A stretch of DNA of 64,000 bases from CAYNWK01 sp964400875 (GCA_964400875.1 CAYNWK010000006.1:1-64000); one strand, 5' to 3'; positions 43,461 through 52,350 are shown, counted from the stretch's first letter. Notes: generated from the sequence alone by a model not told the origin. Numbers and translations: made by a program.

Positions 43461-43775
43461 ATGAAGGAGTCGGAATTGTCTGAATTCTATTTCACCACCC
43501 CCCCAGACCAGCGAGAAGCGTATAAAGTGGGAGATCGTGTGGATGTTTATTGCGATCATGAGGACGCAGAGGGGGACCGAATTCGCGATTGGTTAGAAGG
43601 AACGGTGGTCCAGGTTGACCCAAAAATGGTCGCCGTTCAGTTCAACGAGAACGTCTATCTAACGGATGGTTGGATGGTTCCAGACCAAGTGCTCTGGGTA
43701 CCGAAGACTTCCAGTAATATCCGGCATTCGCGCTCACGCCGGCGCCGGACAAGTTCCAAGACGAAGAAATCCTGA
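43461..43775 (+). CDS. Small SH3/Tudor-like hypothetical protein in the suf operon
   Basis: 104 residues, not recognised. An SH3-like beta pattern is visible (YKVGDRVDVYCD, WLEGTVVQVDPKMVAVQF, GWMVPDQVLWVP) followed by a strongly basic tail RSRRRRTSSKTKK that could contact nucleic acid. It starts 205 bp after sufD and its stop overlaps the sufS start (TGATG), so it is translated with the cysteine desulfurase. A link to Fe-S work or its control is only inferred from position. Confidence 0.7.
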   Translation: MKESELSEFYFTTPPDQREAYKVGDRVDVYCDHEDAEGDRIRDWLEGTVVQVDPKMVAVQFNENVYLTDGWMVPDQVLWVPKTSSNIRHSRSRRRRTSSKTKKS

Positions 43776-45025
43776 TGAAGACTTTGGCGCGGGCGGAGAA
43801 ATTGGATATATCCAAGATTCGCGCGGATTTTCCGATCCTGGATCGAGAAGTAAAGCCGGGTGTGCCCTTGGTTTATCTTGATTCGACGGCAACCGCCCAG
43901 AAGCCGCGCCAGGTTATGGAAGCGATGGATGATTTCTACGAACATTCGAATGCGAACATCCACCGCGGCATCCACACGCTGGCTGAAGAGGCAACCGCAA
44001 AATACGAAGCGGCTCGGGAGAAGATAGCCAAATTTATCGGCTCACCTTCTCCTCGCCAGGTGATTTACACGAGAAACGCGACTGAAGCGATCAACCTGGT
44101 AGCTCAAACCTGGGGACGAGCCGAGCTGAGCTCTGGCGATGTCGTGTTGCTTACCGAAATGGAGCACCATTCCAATTTGGTACCCTGGCAAATCCTCGCC
44201 GGTGAGAAAGACCTGCGCCTGGAATTCATAACCGTAACCGAAGAAGGGTTGCTGGATTTGGGTGAATACCAGCGATTATTAGGGCTCAAGCCGCGCCTGG
44301 TAGCGTTTACGCAAATGTCGAACGTGCTCGGCACTATCAATCCGGCCAAAGAGATGATCGCATCTGCACACCAAGCCGGCGCGATTACGCTGGTCGACGC
44401 GGCCCAATCGGTGCCGCATCTAGCCGTCAACGTCCAGGACCTGGAAGTGGATTTCTTGGCTTTCTCCGGACATAAGATGTGCGGACCGACCGGGATAGGA
44501 ATTCTCTACGGCAAGAAAAATCTCTTGTCCGCCATGCCCCCCTTCTTGGGAGGGGGTGACATGATCAAGCGGGTGCACTTGCGTTCCTTCAGCCCGAACG
44601 ATTTGCCGTATAAATTCGAGGCAGGCACGCCAGCTATCGCCGAAGCGATCGGCCTAGGCGCGGCGGTAGACTACCTTTCGGCGATCGGCATGGAAATGAT
44701 TGCCGCGCACGAACGAGAAATTGTCGAATACGCTCTGGAGCGCCTGGAAGAAATCCCTGGCGTTACTATTTTTGGCCCGCCAGCTGATCATAAAGGCGGC
44801 GTACTATCGTTTACCTTGAATGGGGTACACGCGCACGACGTTGCCCAAATACTCGATCAGCATGGCATTGCGGTGCGGGCGGGGCATCACTGCGCCATGC
44901 CTCTGCACGAGAAATTTGGCATAACAGCGACTTCGCGAGCCAGTTTTTACCTGTATAATATTCCAGAAGAAGTGGACCGGCTGGTTGAAGCCATTTACAA
45001 AGTAAAGTTCCTGTTTAAAGTTTGA
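43775..45025 (+). CDS. sufS: Cysteine desulfurase SufS
   Basis: 416-residue PLP enzyme of the group II NifS family; removes sulfur from cysteine for cluster assembly. PLP lysine K234 in FSGHKMCGPTG, persulfide Cys C373 in RAGHHCAMPL, and the TRNATEAINLVA and TEMEHHSNLVPW motifs are intact. Followed 44 bp later by sufU, its usual partner where SufE is missing. Confidence 0.96.
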   Translation: MKTLARAEKLDISKIRADFPILDREVKPGVPLVYLDSTATAQKPRQVMEAMDDFYEHSNANIHRGIHTLAEEATAKYEAAREKIAKFIGSPSPRQVIYTRNATEAINLVAQTWGRAELSSGDVVLLTEMEHHSNLVPWQILAGEKDLRLEFITVTEEGLLDLGEYQRLLGLKPRLVAFTQMSNVLGTINPAKEMIASAHQAGAITLVDAAQSVPHLAVNVQDLEVDFLAFSGHKMCGPTGIGILYGKKNLLSAMPPFLGGGDMIKRVHLRSFSPNDLPYKFEAGTPAIAEAIGLGAAVDYLSAIGMEMIAAHEREIVEYALERLEEIPGVTIFGPPADHKGGVLSFTLNGVHAHDVAQILDQHGIAVRAGHHCAMPLHEKFGITATSRASFYLYNIPEEVDRLVEAIYKVKFLFKV

Positions 45026-45069
45026 ATAAAGCGTATTGAAAAACCTCGACAGCGACGGCTAGGTACATT

Positions 45070-45465
45070 ATGGAAGATCTCTATCGCGATTTGATCATCG
45101 ATCGTTATCAGAACCCTCGCCATCGCGGCGAGCTCGATCCGAACGATATCTCTTTCGAAGACGATAACCCTTTATGTGGGGATCATATCCGCATCGACCT
45201 GCGCGTGGATGAGCAGAAAATCGTCCGAGAAGCTACTTTTTCCGGACAAGGTTGCGCTATCTCTCAGGCTTCGGCTGATCTGTTAGTGGAGGACATACTT
45301 GGAAAATCCCTGGAAGAAGTTAAAGGGATGAGTAAAGAAGATATCCTCGAGATGCTTGGCATCGACCTGGGCCCGGTGCGGTTGAAGTGCGCGCTATTGT
45401 CCTTAAAGGTGCTGAAAGCCGGTGCTTATGGGTTAGGTGAAGCAAACGACGATCTGGTGGAATGA
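45070..45465 (+). CDS. sufU: Fe-S scaffold / sulfur acceptor SufU
   Basis: 131 residues, IscU fold. Zn/cluster cysteines C36 (PLCGD), C62 (GQGCAIS) and C107 (RLKCALL), with D38, match the SufU zinc site that takes persulfide from SufS. Somewhat shorter than Bacillus SufU. Overlaps the ferredoxin gene by 4 bp (ATGA). Confidence 0.93.
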   Translation: MEDLYRDLIIDRYQNPRHRGELDPNDISFEDDNPLCGDHIRIDLRVDEQKIVREATFSGQGCAISQASADLLVEDILGKSLEEVKGMSKEDILEMLGIDLGPVRLKCALLSLKVLKAGAYGLGEANDDLVE

Positions 45466-45821
45466 AAACTTTGTATAACTATAATCAATTAGAAGTGGAT
45501 CAATGTGAATTCATCGAGATAGCCCCGGTGGAAGATTTGGAATCCGGTGACCGGTTGTTCGTGGAGATAGATGAGCAGCCGATAGTGATTTTTAACATCG
45601 CCGGGGAATATTACGCCATCGCCGACCTGTGTTCGCACGATGACGGACCCCTGGGAGATGGAGAATTGGAAGGATTTGATATCAACTGCCCCCGGCATGG
45701 TGCCAAATTCGACGTGCGCACGGGTGATGTGCTATCGCTGCCAGCGATTGTCGACATTCCGGCGTATCCGGTTAGAGTCCGGGACGGACAGATCGAGATC
45801 GGGCTTCCCGTCGAACCATAA
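45462..45821 (+). CDS. Rieske-type [2Fe-2S] ferredoxin
   Basis: 119 residues. Cluster ligands C57/H59 (CSH) and C76/H79 (CPRH) in the Rieske pattern, with GEYYAIADLCSHDDGPL. Small soluble type, similar to ferredoxin subunits of non-haem oxygenases; co-transcribed with suf genes in several phyla. Last gene of the operon. Confidence 0.9.
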   Translation: MKTLYNYNQLEVDQCEFIEIAPVEDLESGDRLFVEIDEQPIVIFNIAGEYYAIADLCSHDDGPLGDGELEGFDINCPRHGAKFDVRTGDVLSLPAIVDIPAYPVRVRDGQIEIGLPVEP

Positions 45822-45835
45822 TCGAATCGACCGTT

Positions 45836-46594
45836 CTATGCCTTTTTACCCCATGCATAGAAAGTAGGCACGTATAAGACGCGTTCTCCCTGTTCCCAGG
45901 CGAGCGCGTCGATTGTCTTTAATTCGGTCAGTTGCGCCTCTGGGATAGATAATTCACCAAGGTCGGAGGTTAGCATTTCCCATTCAGTGTTAAGAGGTGG
46001 ATCGGGATTTGGCGTTTGCCACTCGCCGCCCAGGACGCCGAATTCCACTTGTTCAAATCCCGCCTGTTGAATGAACCCGGCAAGCTGGCGGCCCATTTGA
46101 GGGTTGGCGCCTTGAAGACGCAAGGATTGCTGCTGCCAGCGCCCAATCTGTTGCAAGGGTTCAGGGTGGTCGATGCGACCGCCGTAGTCCGGCTCGGCCA
46201 AAGCCAGGAAGGCGCCGCCGGGCTTGAGGATGCGAGCCACCTCGGCTAAAACCATCGCAGGTTCGCTGACCCAAAGCATGAAGAAATGGCACAGGACAAC
46301 GTCGAAATCCTCATCGCCGATGGGCAGGAAGTGAGCGTCGGCCTCGATCAACGGCACTCGAGCGTGATTTTTGGCTGCCAGCTTCAGGAAGCTGCGGTTT
46401 CGATCAAGACCGAATACAATTGCTCCATTTTTGGCCAGCAGCTCATCGAGGAGTGCGCCGGTCCCACAACCGAGATCCAATATCCGTCCGGTACGCGTCA
46501 AGTTTGAGCGGGCGTAAAGATGCTGCCGCAGCTGGCGTGTCCAGCTGGCTTGCTCGAGGAAGCGCTGGTGCCATTCTATCGAAGAAAGTCCCAT
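45836..46594 (-). CDS. Class I SAM-dependent methyltransferase
   Basis: 252 residues, Methyltransf_11-like. SAM-binding GRILDLGCGTGALLDEL (motif I), FGLDRNRSFLKLA, DAHFLPIGDEDFDVVLCHF (motif II/III). Substrate unknown. Faces the RNA methyltransferase gene across 14 bp, with no ribosome site; a TAAAAT box lies 9 nt before its ATG. Confidence 0.85.
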   Translation of the reverse strand: MGLSSIEWHQRFLEQASWTRQLRQHLYARSNLTRTGRILDLGCGTGALLDELLAKNGAIVFGLDRNRSFLKLAAKNHARVPLIEADAHFLPIGDEDFDVVLCHFFMLWVSEPAMVLAEVARILKPGGAFLALAEPDYGGRIDHPEPLQQIGRWQQQSLRLQGANPQMGRQLAGFIQQAGFEQVEFGVLGGEWQTPNPDPPLNTEWEMLTSDLGELSIPEAQLTELKTIDALAWEQGERVLYVPTFYAWGKKA

Positions 46595-46608
46595 TTTTCT
46601 ATTATTTT
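46595..46608. promoter_or_regulatory. 14-bp divergent spacer with overlapping -10 boxes
   Basis: TATTAT at 46600-46605 (+, 3 nt before ATG 46609 and 9 nt before ATG 46615) and TAAAAT at 46609-46604 (-, 9 nt before ATG 46594). Both start codons lie at the expected transcription start, so both mRNAs are probably leaderless. Confidence 0.45.
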
Positions 46609-47280
46609 ATGGCTATGCAAGTACGCATCGTTCACTGTGTAAAACCGAGCTGCGATCTGCGGTTTCCCGTTCTAGAAGGAGAGGCGTTCGATGACTGCTG
46701 TCCGGCTTGTGGTGGACCGGTGGAACGCTTGCTCGATTTTACGGAAATTTTTGAATCGCAGCAGAGAAGCTACGAGTTTGGGCAGCCAACTCGGTTCGAA
46801 GCCTTGTTGGACAATATCCGCAGCGCCTGGAACGTTGGCTCGATGCTGCGTACCGCAGATGGGCTCGGGATAAGCCACGTGCATTTATGCGGAATCAGTC
46901 CAACACCGGACCATCCGAAAGTGGCCAAAACATCCTTAGGCGCAGAACGCTGGGTATCCTGGACTCAACACGCAAACGGCTTGAAAGCAGTTCAAGCATT
47001 GAAGCAGAGTGGCGTTCAAATCTGGGGCTTGGAACGCACCGGAAGGTCAGAAGACTTATTTGAAATCGCCAAAGAGCTTACGCCACCTGGGGTACTGGTG
47101 GTGGGGAACGAAGTTTGTGGTATCGATCCGGGGATTTTAGTTCAATGCGACCGAGTGGTGCACCTGCCCATGCTCGGTTTGAAAGGATCCTATAACGTCG
47201 CCGTCGCCTTCGGCATGGCAGCAGGGATCATCTTCCAAAACCTGGTCGAGGCGAACCGGTTTGCGCCGGATCAAAATTGA
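46609..47280 (+). CDS. TrmH/SpoU-family RNA 2'-O-methyltransferase with zinc ribbon
   Basis: 224 residues from 46609 (ATG at 46615 also possible); longer frames run back into the opposite gene and are rejected. An N-terminal zinc ribbon (HCVKPSCDLRF ... CCPACGG) precedes the SPOUT domain: motif 1 NIRSAWNVGSMLRTAD, motif 2 VLVVGNEVCGIDP, motif 3 LPMLGLKGSYNVAVA. The fold makes a trefoil knot and methylates tRNA or rRNA ribose. The zinc ribbon is an addition not in TrmH of E. coli. Confidence 0.88.
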   Translation: MAMQVRIVHCVKPSCDLRFPVLEGEAFDDCCPACGGPVERLLDFTEIFESQQRSYEFGQPTRFEALLDNIRSAWNVGSMLRTADGLGISHVHLCGISPTPDHPKVAKTSLGAERWVSWTQHANGLKAVQALKQSGVQIWGLERTGRSEDLFEIAKELTPPGVLVVGNEVCGIDPGILVQCDRVVHLPMLGLKGSYNVAVAFGMAAGIIFQNLVEANRFAPDQN

Positions 47281-48431
47281 GCGGCGTTTTCCCAGATCTG
47301 AGCCCAAGGATCCCGGAGAATATTGCCAAGCACCTGATTGACGCCTTGGGCGGGGAGCACGTCGCCGTCCGGCTCAATATATAGCCAGGCCTTGCCTGCG
47401 CCTTCTGGTTGATCTTCGGATTGGACTTCGAGCGTTACAGGGTTGAGGGCGGAATACGGAACGGGAAGATCCCAAATCAGGGGGAGATCGAGGTTTGCTA
47501 CATAATCTCGAGCTTTGTCCAGATCGGTTTCCAAACCCGGAGCGTTTATACTCAACGAGATCGCCTGAACGCCAACCTCGGATAATCTGTCTAAGAGTGA
47601 TGTCACAGACGCGTTGTTATCCGGTGTAATCGTCAAGTGTACGGCTGTAAACAGATCCGAATCGAGCGCGTTTTTCAACGATGTCCAGGCGTCTTCTTTA
47701 TCCGGGCGGAAAATGATCAGGAGATGGTCCAAGCCGGTTTGTAATAAGGTCTCCAGGTAAGCCGAATCGGCCAGACGCAAACCATCGGTGAGCAAACCGG
47801 TGACCTGACCATTGTCCTCAGATCGCTGTATCAGCTCGACCAGATCTTCCCGAAGGGTCGGTTCGCCGCCGGTGAAAACGATATGAGGAATACCTTTGTC
47901 CCAGGCTTGATCGATCACCTGGAGCCATTCTTGAGTGGTGAGTTCGCGGTCCACCCGCTTTGTGGGTGCGGAGGTCCCCTCCTGATCTGTGGAGAGGGCA
48001 TAAGTCAAGGCGCAATCCAAGCGGTACGGCGCGCTGATCGAGCCAGTGTATGGTGTGCGTCTATCCAGATCTAAAAACGTAACCGGATCGAGATCGGGAG
48101 TCTCGATCAGGGTCTCGACTTGCTCTTTGAAATGGTAGAAATCCGCCAAGGCTTGCTCCCGGCTGGTGCGGTAGCGTGATGCGACCTTTTCTCCGGTTTC
48201 TTGCAGGGGAGTACCTTTAACCAGATGGTAAGCGTATTCCGCAGCAGTTTGATTGAGGTGCAACACCGTGGCTGCATTGATGATAAGAACCCCACGGCCA
48301 TCCGGCTCTAAGCGGAGGTGTAAGCGGTAGTTCCTGGGGTCGTCTTGTGGGGCGATGTAGTGGTACACGCCAGCGGGTAGAGGTTCTACAGGCTTAAGCA
48401 TGCGGCGAATCGATTCTTGAATACTGGTCAT
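47271..48431 (-). CDS. Degenerate radical-SAM/SPASM-like protein with PqqD-like N-terminus
   Basis: 386 residues. An N-terminal PqqD-like part (LNQTAAEYAYHLVKGTPLQ ... VASRYRTSREQALADFYHFK) is joined to a radical-SAM barrel: PYRLDCALTY at the site where CxxxCxxC normally starts, then GIPHIVFTGGEPTLREDL (GGEPT, 188-192), and a C-terminal SPASM-like ending YIEPDGDVLPAQGVNQVLGNIL. All cluster cysteines are missing: the only Cys in the whole protein is C140. It keeps the fold motifs but cannot bind [4Fe-4S] in the canonical way, so it is likely a pseudoenzyme, or acts as a peptide-binding partner. AGAGG ribosome site. Overlaps the 3' end of the convergent methyltransferase gene by 10 bp. Confidence 0.8.
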   Translation of the reverse strand: MTSIQESIRRMLKPVEPLPAGVYHYIAPQDDPRNYRLHLRLEPDGRGVLIINAATVLHLNQTAAEYAYHLVKGTPLQETGEKVASRYRTSREQALADFYHFKEQVETLIETPDLDPVTFLDLDRRTPYTGSISAPYRLDCALTYALSTDQEGTSAPTKRVDRELTTQEWLQVIDQAWDKGIPHIVFTGGEPTLREDLVELIQRSEDNGQVTGLLTDGLRLADSAYLETLLQTGLDHLLIIFRPDKEDAWTSLKNALDSDLFTAVHLTITPDNNASVTSLLDRLSEVGVQAISLSINAPGLETDLDKARDYVANLDLPLIWDLPVPYSALNPVTLEVQSEDQPEGAGKAWLYIEPDGDVLPAQGVNQVLGNILRDPWAQIWENAAQF

Positions 48432-48476
48432 CGAAACCTCTTGAGTAAAGGTTCGTAAATGCTCATCTCTAACGTT

Positions 48477-49844
48477 TCACACCAGAAAGCTCATATACAG
48501 GAAATAGGCAATCAAGAGGACGATCATGGTGAAGCCAACGATGGTGGTTAGGACGAGAATTACCGTACTGGTCCGGGTGCCGCGTTTTCTTCTAGGGATT
48601 TGCGGCACTGGTTTGGTCGGTTCGCGGACGTTGGCGATGTAAGCTTGATAAACTTTACAGTCGATATAGCCTTTGCCCAGGCAAAAATTAGCCTGGTAAC
48701 TCACTTTAATACGGCGTGGTCTTTCCACTCCGTAACAAAAATTCGATGGGCTGGGGAAGGCGGTTCGGGAGCGGCGATCTTCGTGCAATCCTACGAAGGG
48801 ACAGTACGTAGGCGTATCTTCTTTGGGGAGTTCGGGGGTGTAAATTTCTTCGGGAGGTGTTGCCCGCATGAACATCCCAAATCCTTCAGATTCTATAGGC
48901 GTAGATAGAATTTTTGTCTCGATTGGGATGCGGGGTTTAACCTCCTGTACCAGTTCAGGTATGTGGAGGTCTGGTTTGTCAACCTGAACTGATAAGTTTT
49001 GTTCATCCTCCGGCCTGGCCCCGGGTAGCTCGTTGGCCAGATCCTGAATTACCTCAGTAAAACCATGCAGACCCTCCCGCACGTCTTTGTCGTTAGTGTA
49101 GGGGAGGATGTGGAGGTTTACTGGGACGATCTCATCATAAGCTGAGCGGAATTCAACGGAGAGCTCCGTTGGCAAGCGACCTTTTTGTAAAGTCATTTCG
49201 AGCGCGATCTGGGATTTAAAGGTCAAACCAAATGTCGCCAACGTCTGTCCGTAAAACTCCTGAGGCTTATATCCTAGAATCTGAAAGACAGAGGGGCTGA
49301 CGGCGATATACACTCCTTCTGGGTTACATCGCCAAGTCCAACCGGTTGACGGGGGTGCTAGATCAACCTCTGGATCTTCTACCTCCTCGTCGAAGTCATT
49401 GAAGATCTCGCCGATCCGTGTATGAAAAGTCGGTTGGATCGCTTCCCACTCAGCCTCCGACAGCTCGTCGTTTTCGGTTTTAGGAGGTTCGGTCAGGTCC
49501 AGTGAATCTCGTTCGGTTTGAATCAGATCGCGTGTTTCCAAGTTTGGCGTGGGCCTGGGTGGAACAGCGTCTTGAACAGGATTGGGCGCTGCAGTCTGTC
49601 TTTGTGCGCCGCCGCGAAGTTCCTCCAGCCAGTTGCGCGCCTCCTTATTTTCAGGATTGATGCGTAATACCTGTTGAAGACAAAATCGTATTTTGCTTGG
49701 TTGGTTGGCTGTTTTTGCCAGGAGCAACCAACCGCGTTCACTCTTTGGGTTTTTGTTAAGCACCTCTTTGAGGATCAGACGAGCGGTCTTTTTGTCGCCT
49801 TGTTGTAAGACCGTACTGGCTTCCCTTAATTGATCGGTGCTCAT
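48477..49844 (-). CDS. TPR-PAS membrane protein with CPxxGL cysteine domain
   Basis: 455 residues. N-terminal TPR-like helices (~1-80, AARLILKEVLNKNPKSERGWLLLAK-type pattern), a disordered acidic linker, a PAS domain (~165-275: GWTWRCNPEGVYIAVSPSVFQILGY), another linker, a Cys domain (~360-425: YCPFVGLHEDRR ... SNFCYG ... ANFCLGKGYIDCKVY) and one C-terminal membrane helix (~428-452). The Cys domain, with regularly spaced C residues, recurs in Chloroflexota proteins but has no known role. Cytosolic sensing of an unknown signal is plausible. Transcribed with the gene after it. Confidence 0.65.
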   Translation of the reverse strand: MSTDQLREASTVLQQGDKKTARLILKEVLNKNPKSERGWLLLAKTANQPSKIRFCLQQVLRINPENKEARNWLEELRGGAQRQTAAPNPVQDAVPPRPTPNLETRDLIQTERDSLDLTEPPKTENDELSEAEWEAIQPTFHTRIGEIFNDFDEEVEDPEVDLAPPSTGWTWRCNPEGVYIAVSPSVFQILGYKPQEFYGQTLATFGLTFKSQIALEMTLQKGRLPTELSVEFRSAYDEIVPVNLHILPYTNDKDVREGLHGFTEVIQDLANELPGARPEDEQNLSVQVDKPDLHIPELVQEVKPRIPIETKILSTPIESEGFGMFMRATPPEEIYTPELPKEDTPTYCPFVGLHEDRRSRTAFPSPSNFCYGVERPRRIKVSYQANFCLGKGYIDCKVYQAYIANVREPTKPVPQIPRRKRGTRTSTVILVLTTIVGFTMIVLLIAYFLYMSFLV

Positions 49845-50051
49845 GGAATTCTTGCCGCCCTTTGGCCTCTTAGGGGAATGGGTGTCCTCTAGCGGAAATT
49901 TGTTACGATAAATTTAAAGATGTACCTGTCCCCTGCCGGGTAAATTATACAGTAAAGCGGCGGATTATTCTACATATCCGAGGAAAAATCCTTTACCTCT
50001 TGATGCTAGTACCATCGAACACTCGTCGTTTCATACGCGCAGCAAGGCTGC

Positions 50052-51707
50052 TTAACGACCTCCGCCCGCGCAGGCGCAGGCGCATCCGGCGCAGGCGCAA
50101 GCGCAAGCACAGCTGCTGCCCCCACCGCCACCGCGCGATCGCCCGCTGCTGGTTGACTTCGGAGGTGGGTTTGTAACCCGAGTGACACCGCTGGTGAAGT
50201 CGGATACATTGCCGATCACGCCTTTTGAAAAGTTTTGTACCCCTGTAACAACCGAGGCAGCGAACGCTGAGCCGGGCAGGTTGGGCATCGAAACCCCGCC
50301 ACCGCCCGGGGTAGAGCTCGGGCGCGAGGTTGAGATCGGGGCTCCGGTGGACCTCCCGAAACCCGGGTCATAGCGGGGCCACCAAATCGGTACGAAGACC
50401 GGCCCACCCCGGAACACTTCCTTGGTGCGGTCGCCGTATTCGCGATCCAGCATGGTCCATTCCATGACTTCATCGAACTTCTGGCTTTTGACTTCGGGCG
50501 TATCCGCTGCTTCGACCTGTTGCCAGGCTCTTTTCATAATGTCCTGGTAGTATGCTAAGGTCTCACGCCGGCTGAAACCCTTCATCTTGTTGCTGACGCC
50601 TTTGACCAGGTCCACCATCATCTTTTGGAGAGCTTTGCGGCGCGGCGCGCCTGCTTTCTCCTCAAATGCAGCCAAGAAGTCCAGCTCATATGGGCGCAGA
50701 TCTTCCGGCAAATCGTCCAGGACTTTGATTTCAAGCGGATCTTGGGTTACGACCTGGGCGGCGTTCTTCTTAATCACTGAAAATAAGATCATCGTCAGTA
50801 CTTTATCCATGGGCTGCTCCATCAAGATGGCAGCCTCGATGGCGGTGAGACCACGCTTGATGCCGTGGCCTTCGATGGCGATCTTAGGTGGAAGATACTT
50901 CATCTTTCGACGACGATCACCAACTATGCCCAGGACGATAAACAAAGCGAAGAATCCGATACATAAGAAGGGGATCAAGGCTTCGAAGTTGAAATTAAAG
51001 GAGAACGCCGGTGGGGTAACAATAGCTTCCGCTGGTACATACGCCTTGGGAAAGGAAGCGCCAAAATTATATTGAGTCCAGGCATTAGCGGATTGATCGC
51101 GCCAGGTATAGGTGATTCGCCCCTGGTCGTCAAAGCCAGTCACCGGGGTTGAGGGGAAACCAGACGGCGCGCTGTGCCAGCGAGGCTCTTCCGGTTGAAC
51201 CCCGGGCGGCAGGTGGAAGACGACGGTCAGATCGGTGTTTCCACTTGTAAATTCCTTGCCAAACTGGGTGGGTGCAAACACGGCGCTGGCGTAATTTTCA
51301 TCATTGTCATCCGGGTAGAGCACATCACGGACCGTACCGATAGATGCGTGAACCCGGCCTGTACTGCCCGGTGGGATGGCATTCGACCCCAACCCTAACT
51401 CGAAGCCCTGATCGATGAATTCCGAATCCTGGATGTGGGTTATTGGGTGACCGTCAACGTCCGCAAAAATTGAACTCAACTCATAATTATTACTGGGAGT
51501 GGCGACATCGACGAAATCGATCGGTGAAGCCCCCAGATTATTCTCGAAAACGAACACATAATCCAGGGAAGAAGTGCCGTCCTCATTCCAGTAAACGTGT
51601 ACGGTCTCTTCAGGCACGCTGAAGGAATAATTTTGCGCCAAAACGCTGCTGGGAACAGCGAGAAGAATAGCGAGGAGGAGAAGCAAGATCGGCAAGCGTT
51701 TCTTCAT
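50052..51707 (-). CDS. DUF2207-like membrane protein with C-terminal Cys-Ala tail
   Basis: 551 residues: a signal peptide (MKKRLPILLLLLAILL ... VLA), a secreted beta-rich domain (~26-235), one membrane helix (~237-257, FLCIGFFALFIVLGIVG), a cytosolic helical domain (~265-450) and a Gly/Ser/Pro tail that ends in a run of alternating Cys and Ala: seven Cys within the last 20 residues, ending in GGGR. The layout resembles DUF2207/TPM-like proteins, but the assignment is weak. The tail could bind metal or be crosslinked. Follows a small zinc-ribbon membrane gene by 54 bp. Confidence 0.65.
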   Translation of the reverse strand: MKKRLPILLLLLAILLAVPSSVLAQNYSFSVPEETVHVYWNEDGTSSLDYVFVFENNLGASPIDFVDVATPSNNYELSSIFADVDGHPITHIQDSEFIDQGFELGLGSNAIPPGSTGRVHASIGTVRDVLYPDDNDENYASAVFAPTQFGKEFTSGNTDLTVVFHLPPGVQPEEPRWHSAPSGFPSTPVTGFDDQGRITYTWRDQSANAWTQYNFGASFPKAYVPAEAIVTPPAFSFNFNFEALIPFLCIGFFALFIVLGIVGDRRRKMKYLPPKIAIEGHGIKRGLTAIEAAILMEQPMDKVLTMILFSVIKKNAAQVVTQDPLEIKVLDDLPEDLRPYELDFLAAFEEKAGAPRRKALQKMMVDLVKGVSNKMKGFSRRETLAYYQDIMKRAWQQVEAADTPEVKSQKFDEVMEWTMLDREYGDRTKEVFRGGPVFVPIWWPRYDPGFGRSTGAPISTSRPSSTPGGGGVSMPNLPGSAFAASVVTGVQNFSKGVIGNVSDFTSGVTRVTNPPPKSTSSGRSRGGGGGSSCACACACAGCACACAGGGR

Positions 51708-51761
51708 AACGTAGTTTTCTCCAGGTATTCGCGTGCTTTCAAGCGGAAGTTGGGGATCAAT

Positions 51762-52136
51762 TTACCACTTGGGGTCTTCAGTGAGCTGGTAGGTAGTGCC
51801 GCAGTAAGGACAATTTACCACCGGGGCGCCAGCTACCATGGTGATGTCTTTAGCGCTGAGCGCGCCGCCACAGGATTGGCACTTGAGCGTGTCCAACGAC
51901 ACGTCTCCAGGCAGGTCTACCTGCAGGGTTACATTCGTGGTTGTGCTTTCGGCCGCTGCTCGTCGGCCGAGAAAATAACCGGCGGCGACCAATCCAAATC
52001 CGATTGCGACGGTCACCAAACCGCTGACGAACCAACCAGAGTTGAACTGGGGACCAAATGCCGCCCAGATAAACAGGACTCCAAACAGAATCATAATGGC
52101 GGCGGCAACGTAAGCAATAATGCTGATGGCTCTCAT
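51762..52136 (-). CDS. Two-helix membrane protein with zinc ribbon
   Basis: 124 residues: two membrane helices (~5-30 and ~35-57), then a cytosolic zinc ribbon, CQSCGG ... CPYCGT. Not assigned to a named family. Upstream of, and likely co-transcribed with, the Cys-Ala tail protein; both may be metal-related, which is inference. Confidence 0.6.
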   Translation of the reverse strand: MRAISIIAYVAAAIMILFGVLFIWAAFGPQFNSGWFVSGLVTVAIGFGLVAAGYFLGRRAAAESTTTNVTLQVDLPGDVSLDTLKCQSCGGALSAKDITMVAGAPVVNCPYCGTTYQLTEDPKW

Positions 52137-52310
52137 TTTCTCCTCCAGAGAATTCTAGCCTAGTTTACAACCGTTAGCCGAGCATGGCAAGTGACTTTTG
52201 GCAGATTTTTGTTAAGACTAACACACCTTGATGATAAATGGAGGTCCGGCCGATGACAGCTCTCGCTGATACACCCTGATTATTAATCCAATAATTATGG
52301 GGTAAAAACA

Positions 52311-52350
52311 AAAACCTTCCAGGAACCCGTGATTAATCCTGGAAGGTTTT
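52311..52350 (-). terminator. Terminator of the pst-phoU operon
   Basis: AAAACCTTCCAGGA / TCCTGGAAGGTTTT, 14-bp stem with 12-nt loop; TGTTTTT follows on the minus strand, 43 nt after the phoU stop. Confidence 0.9.
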
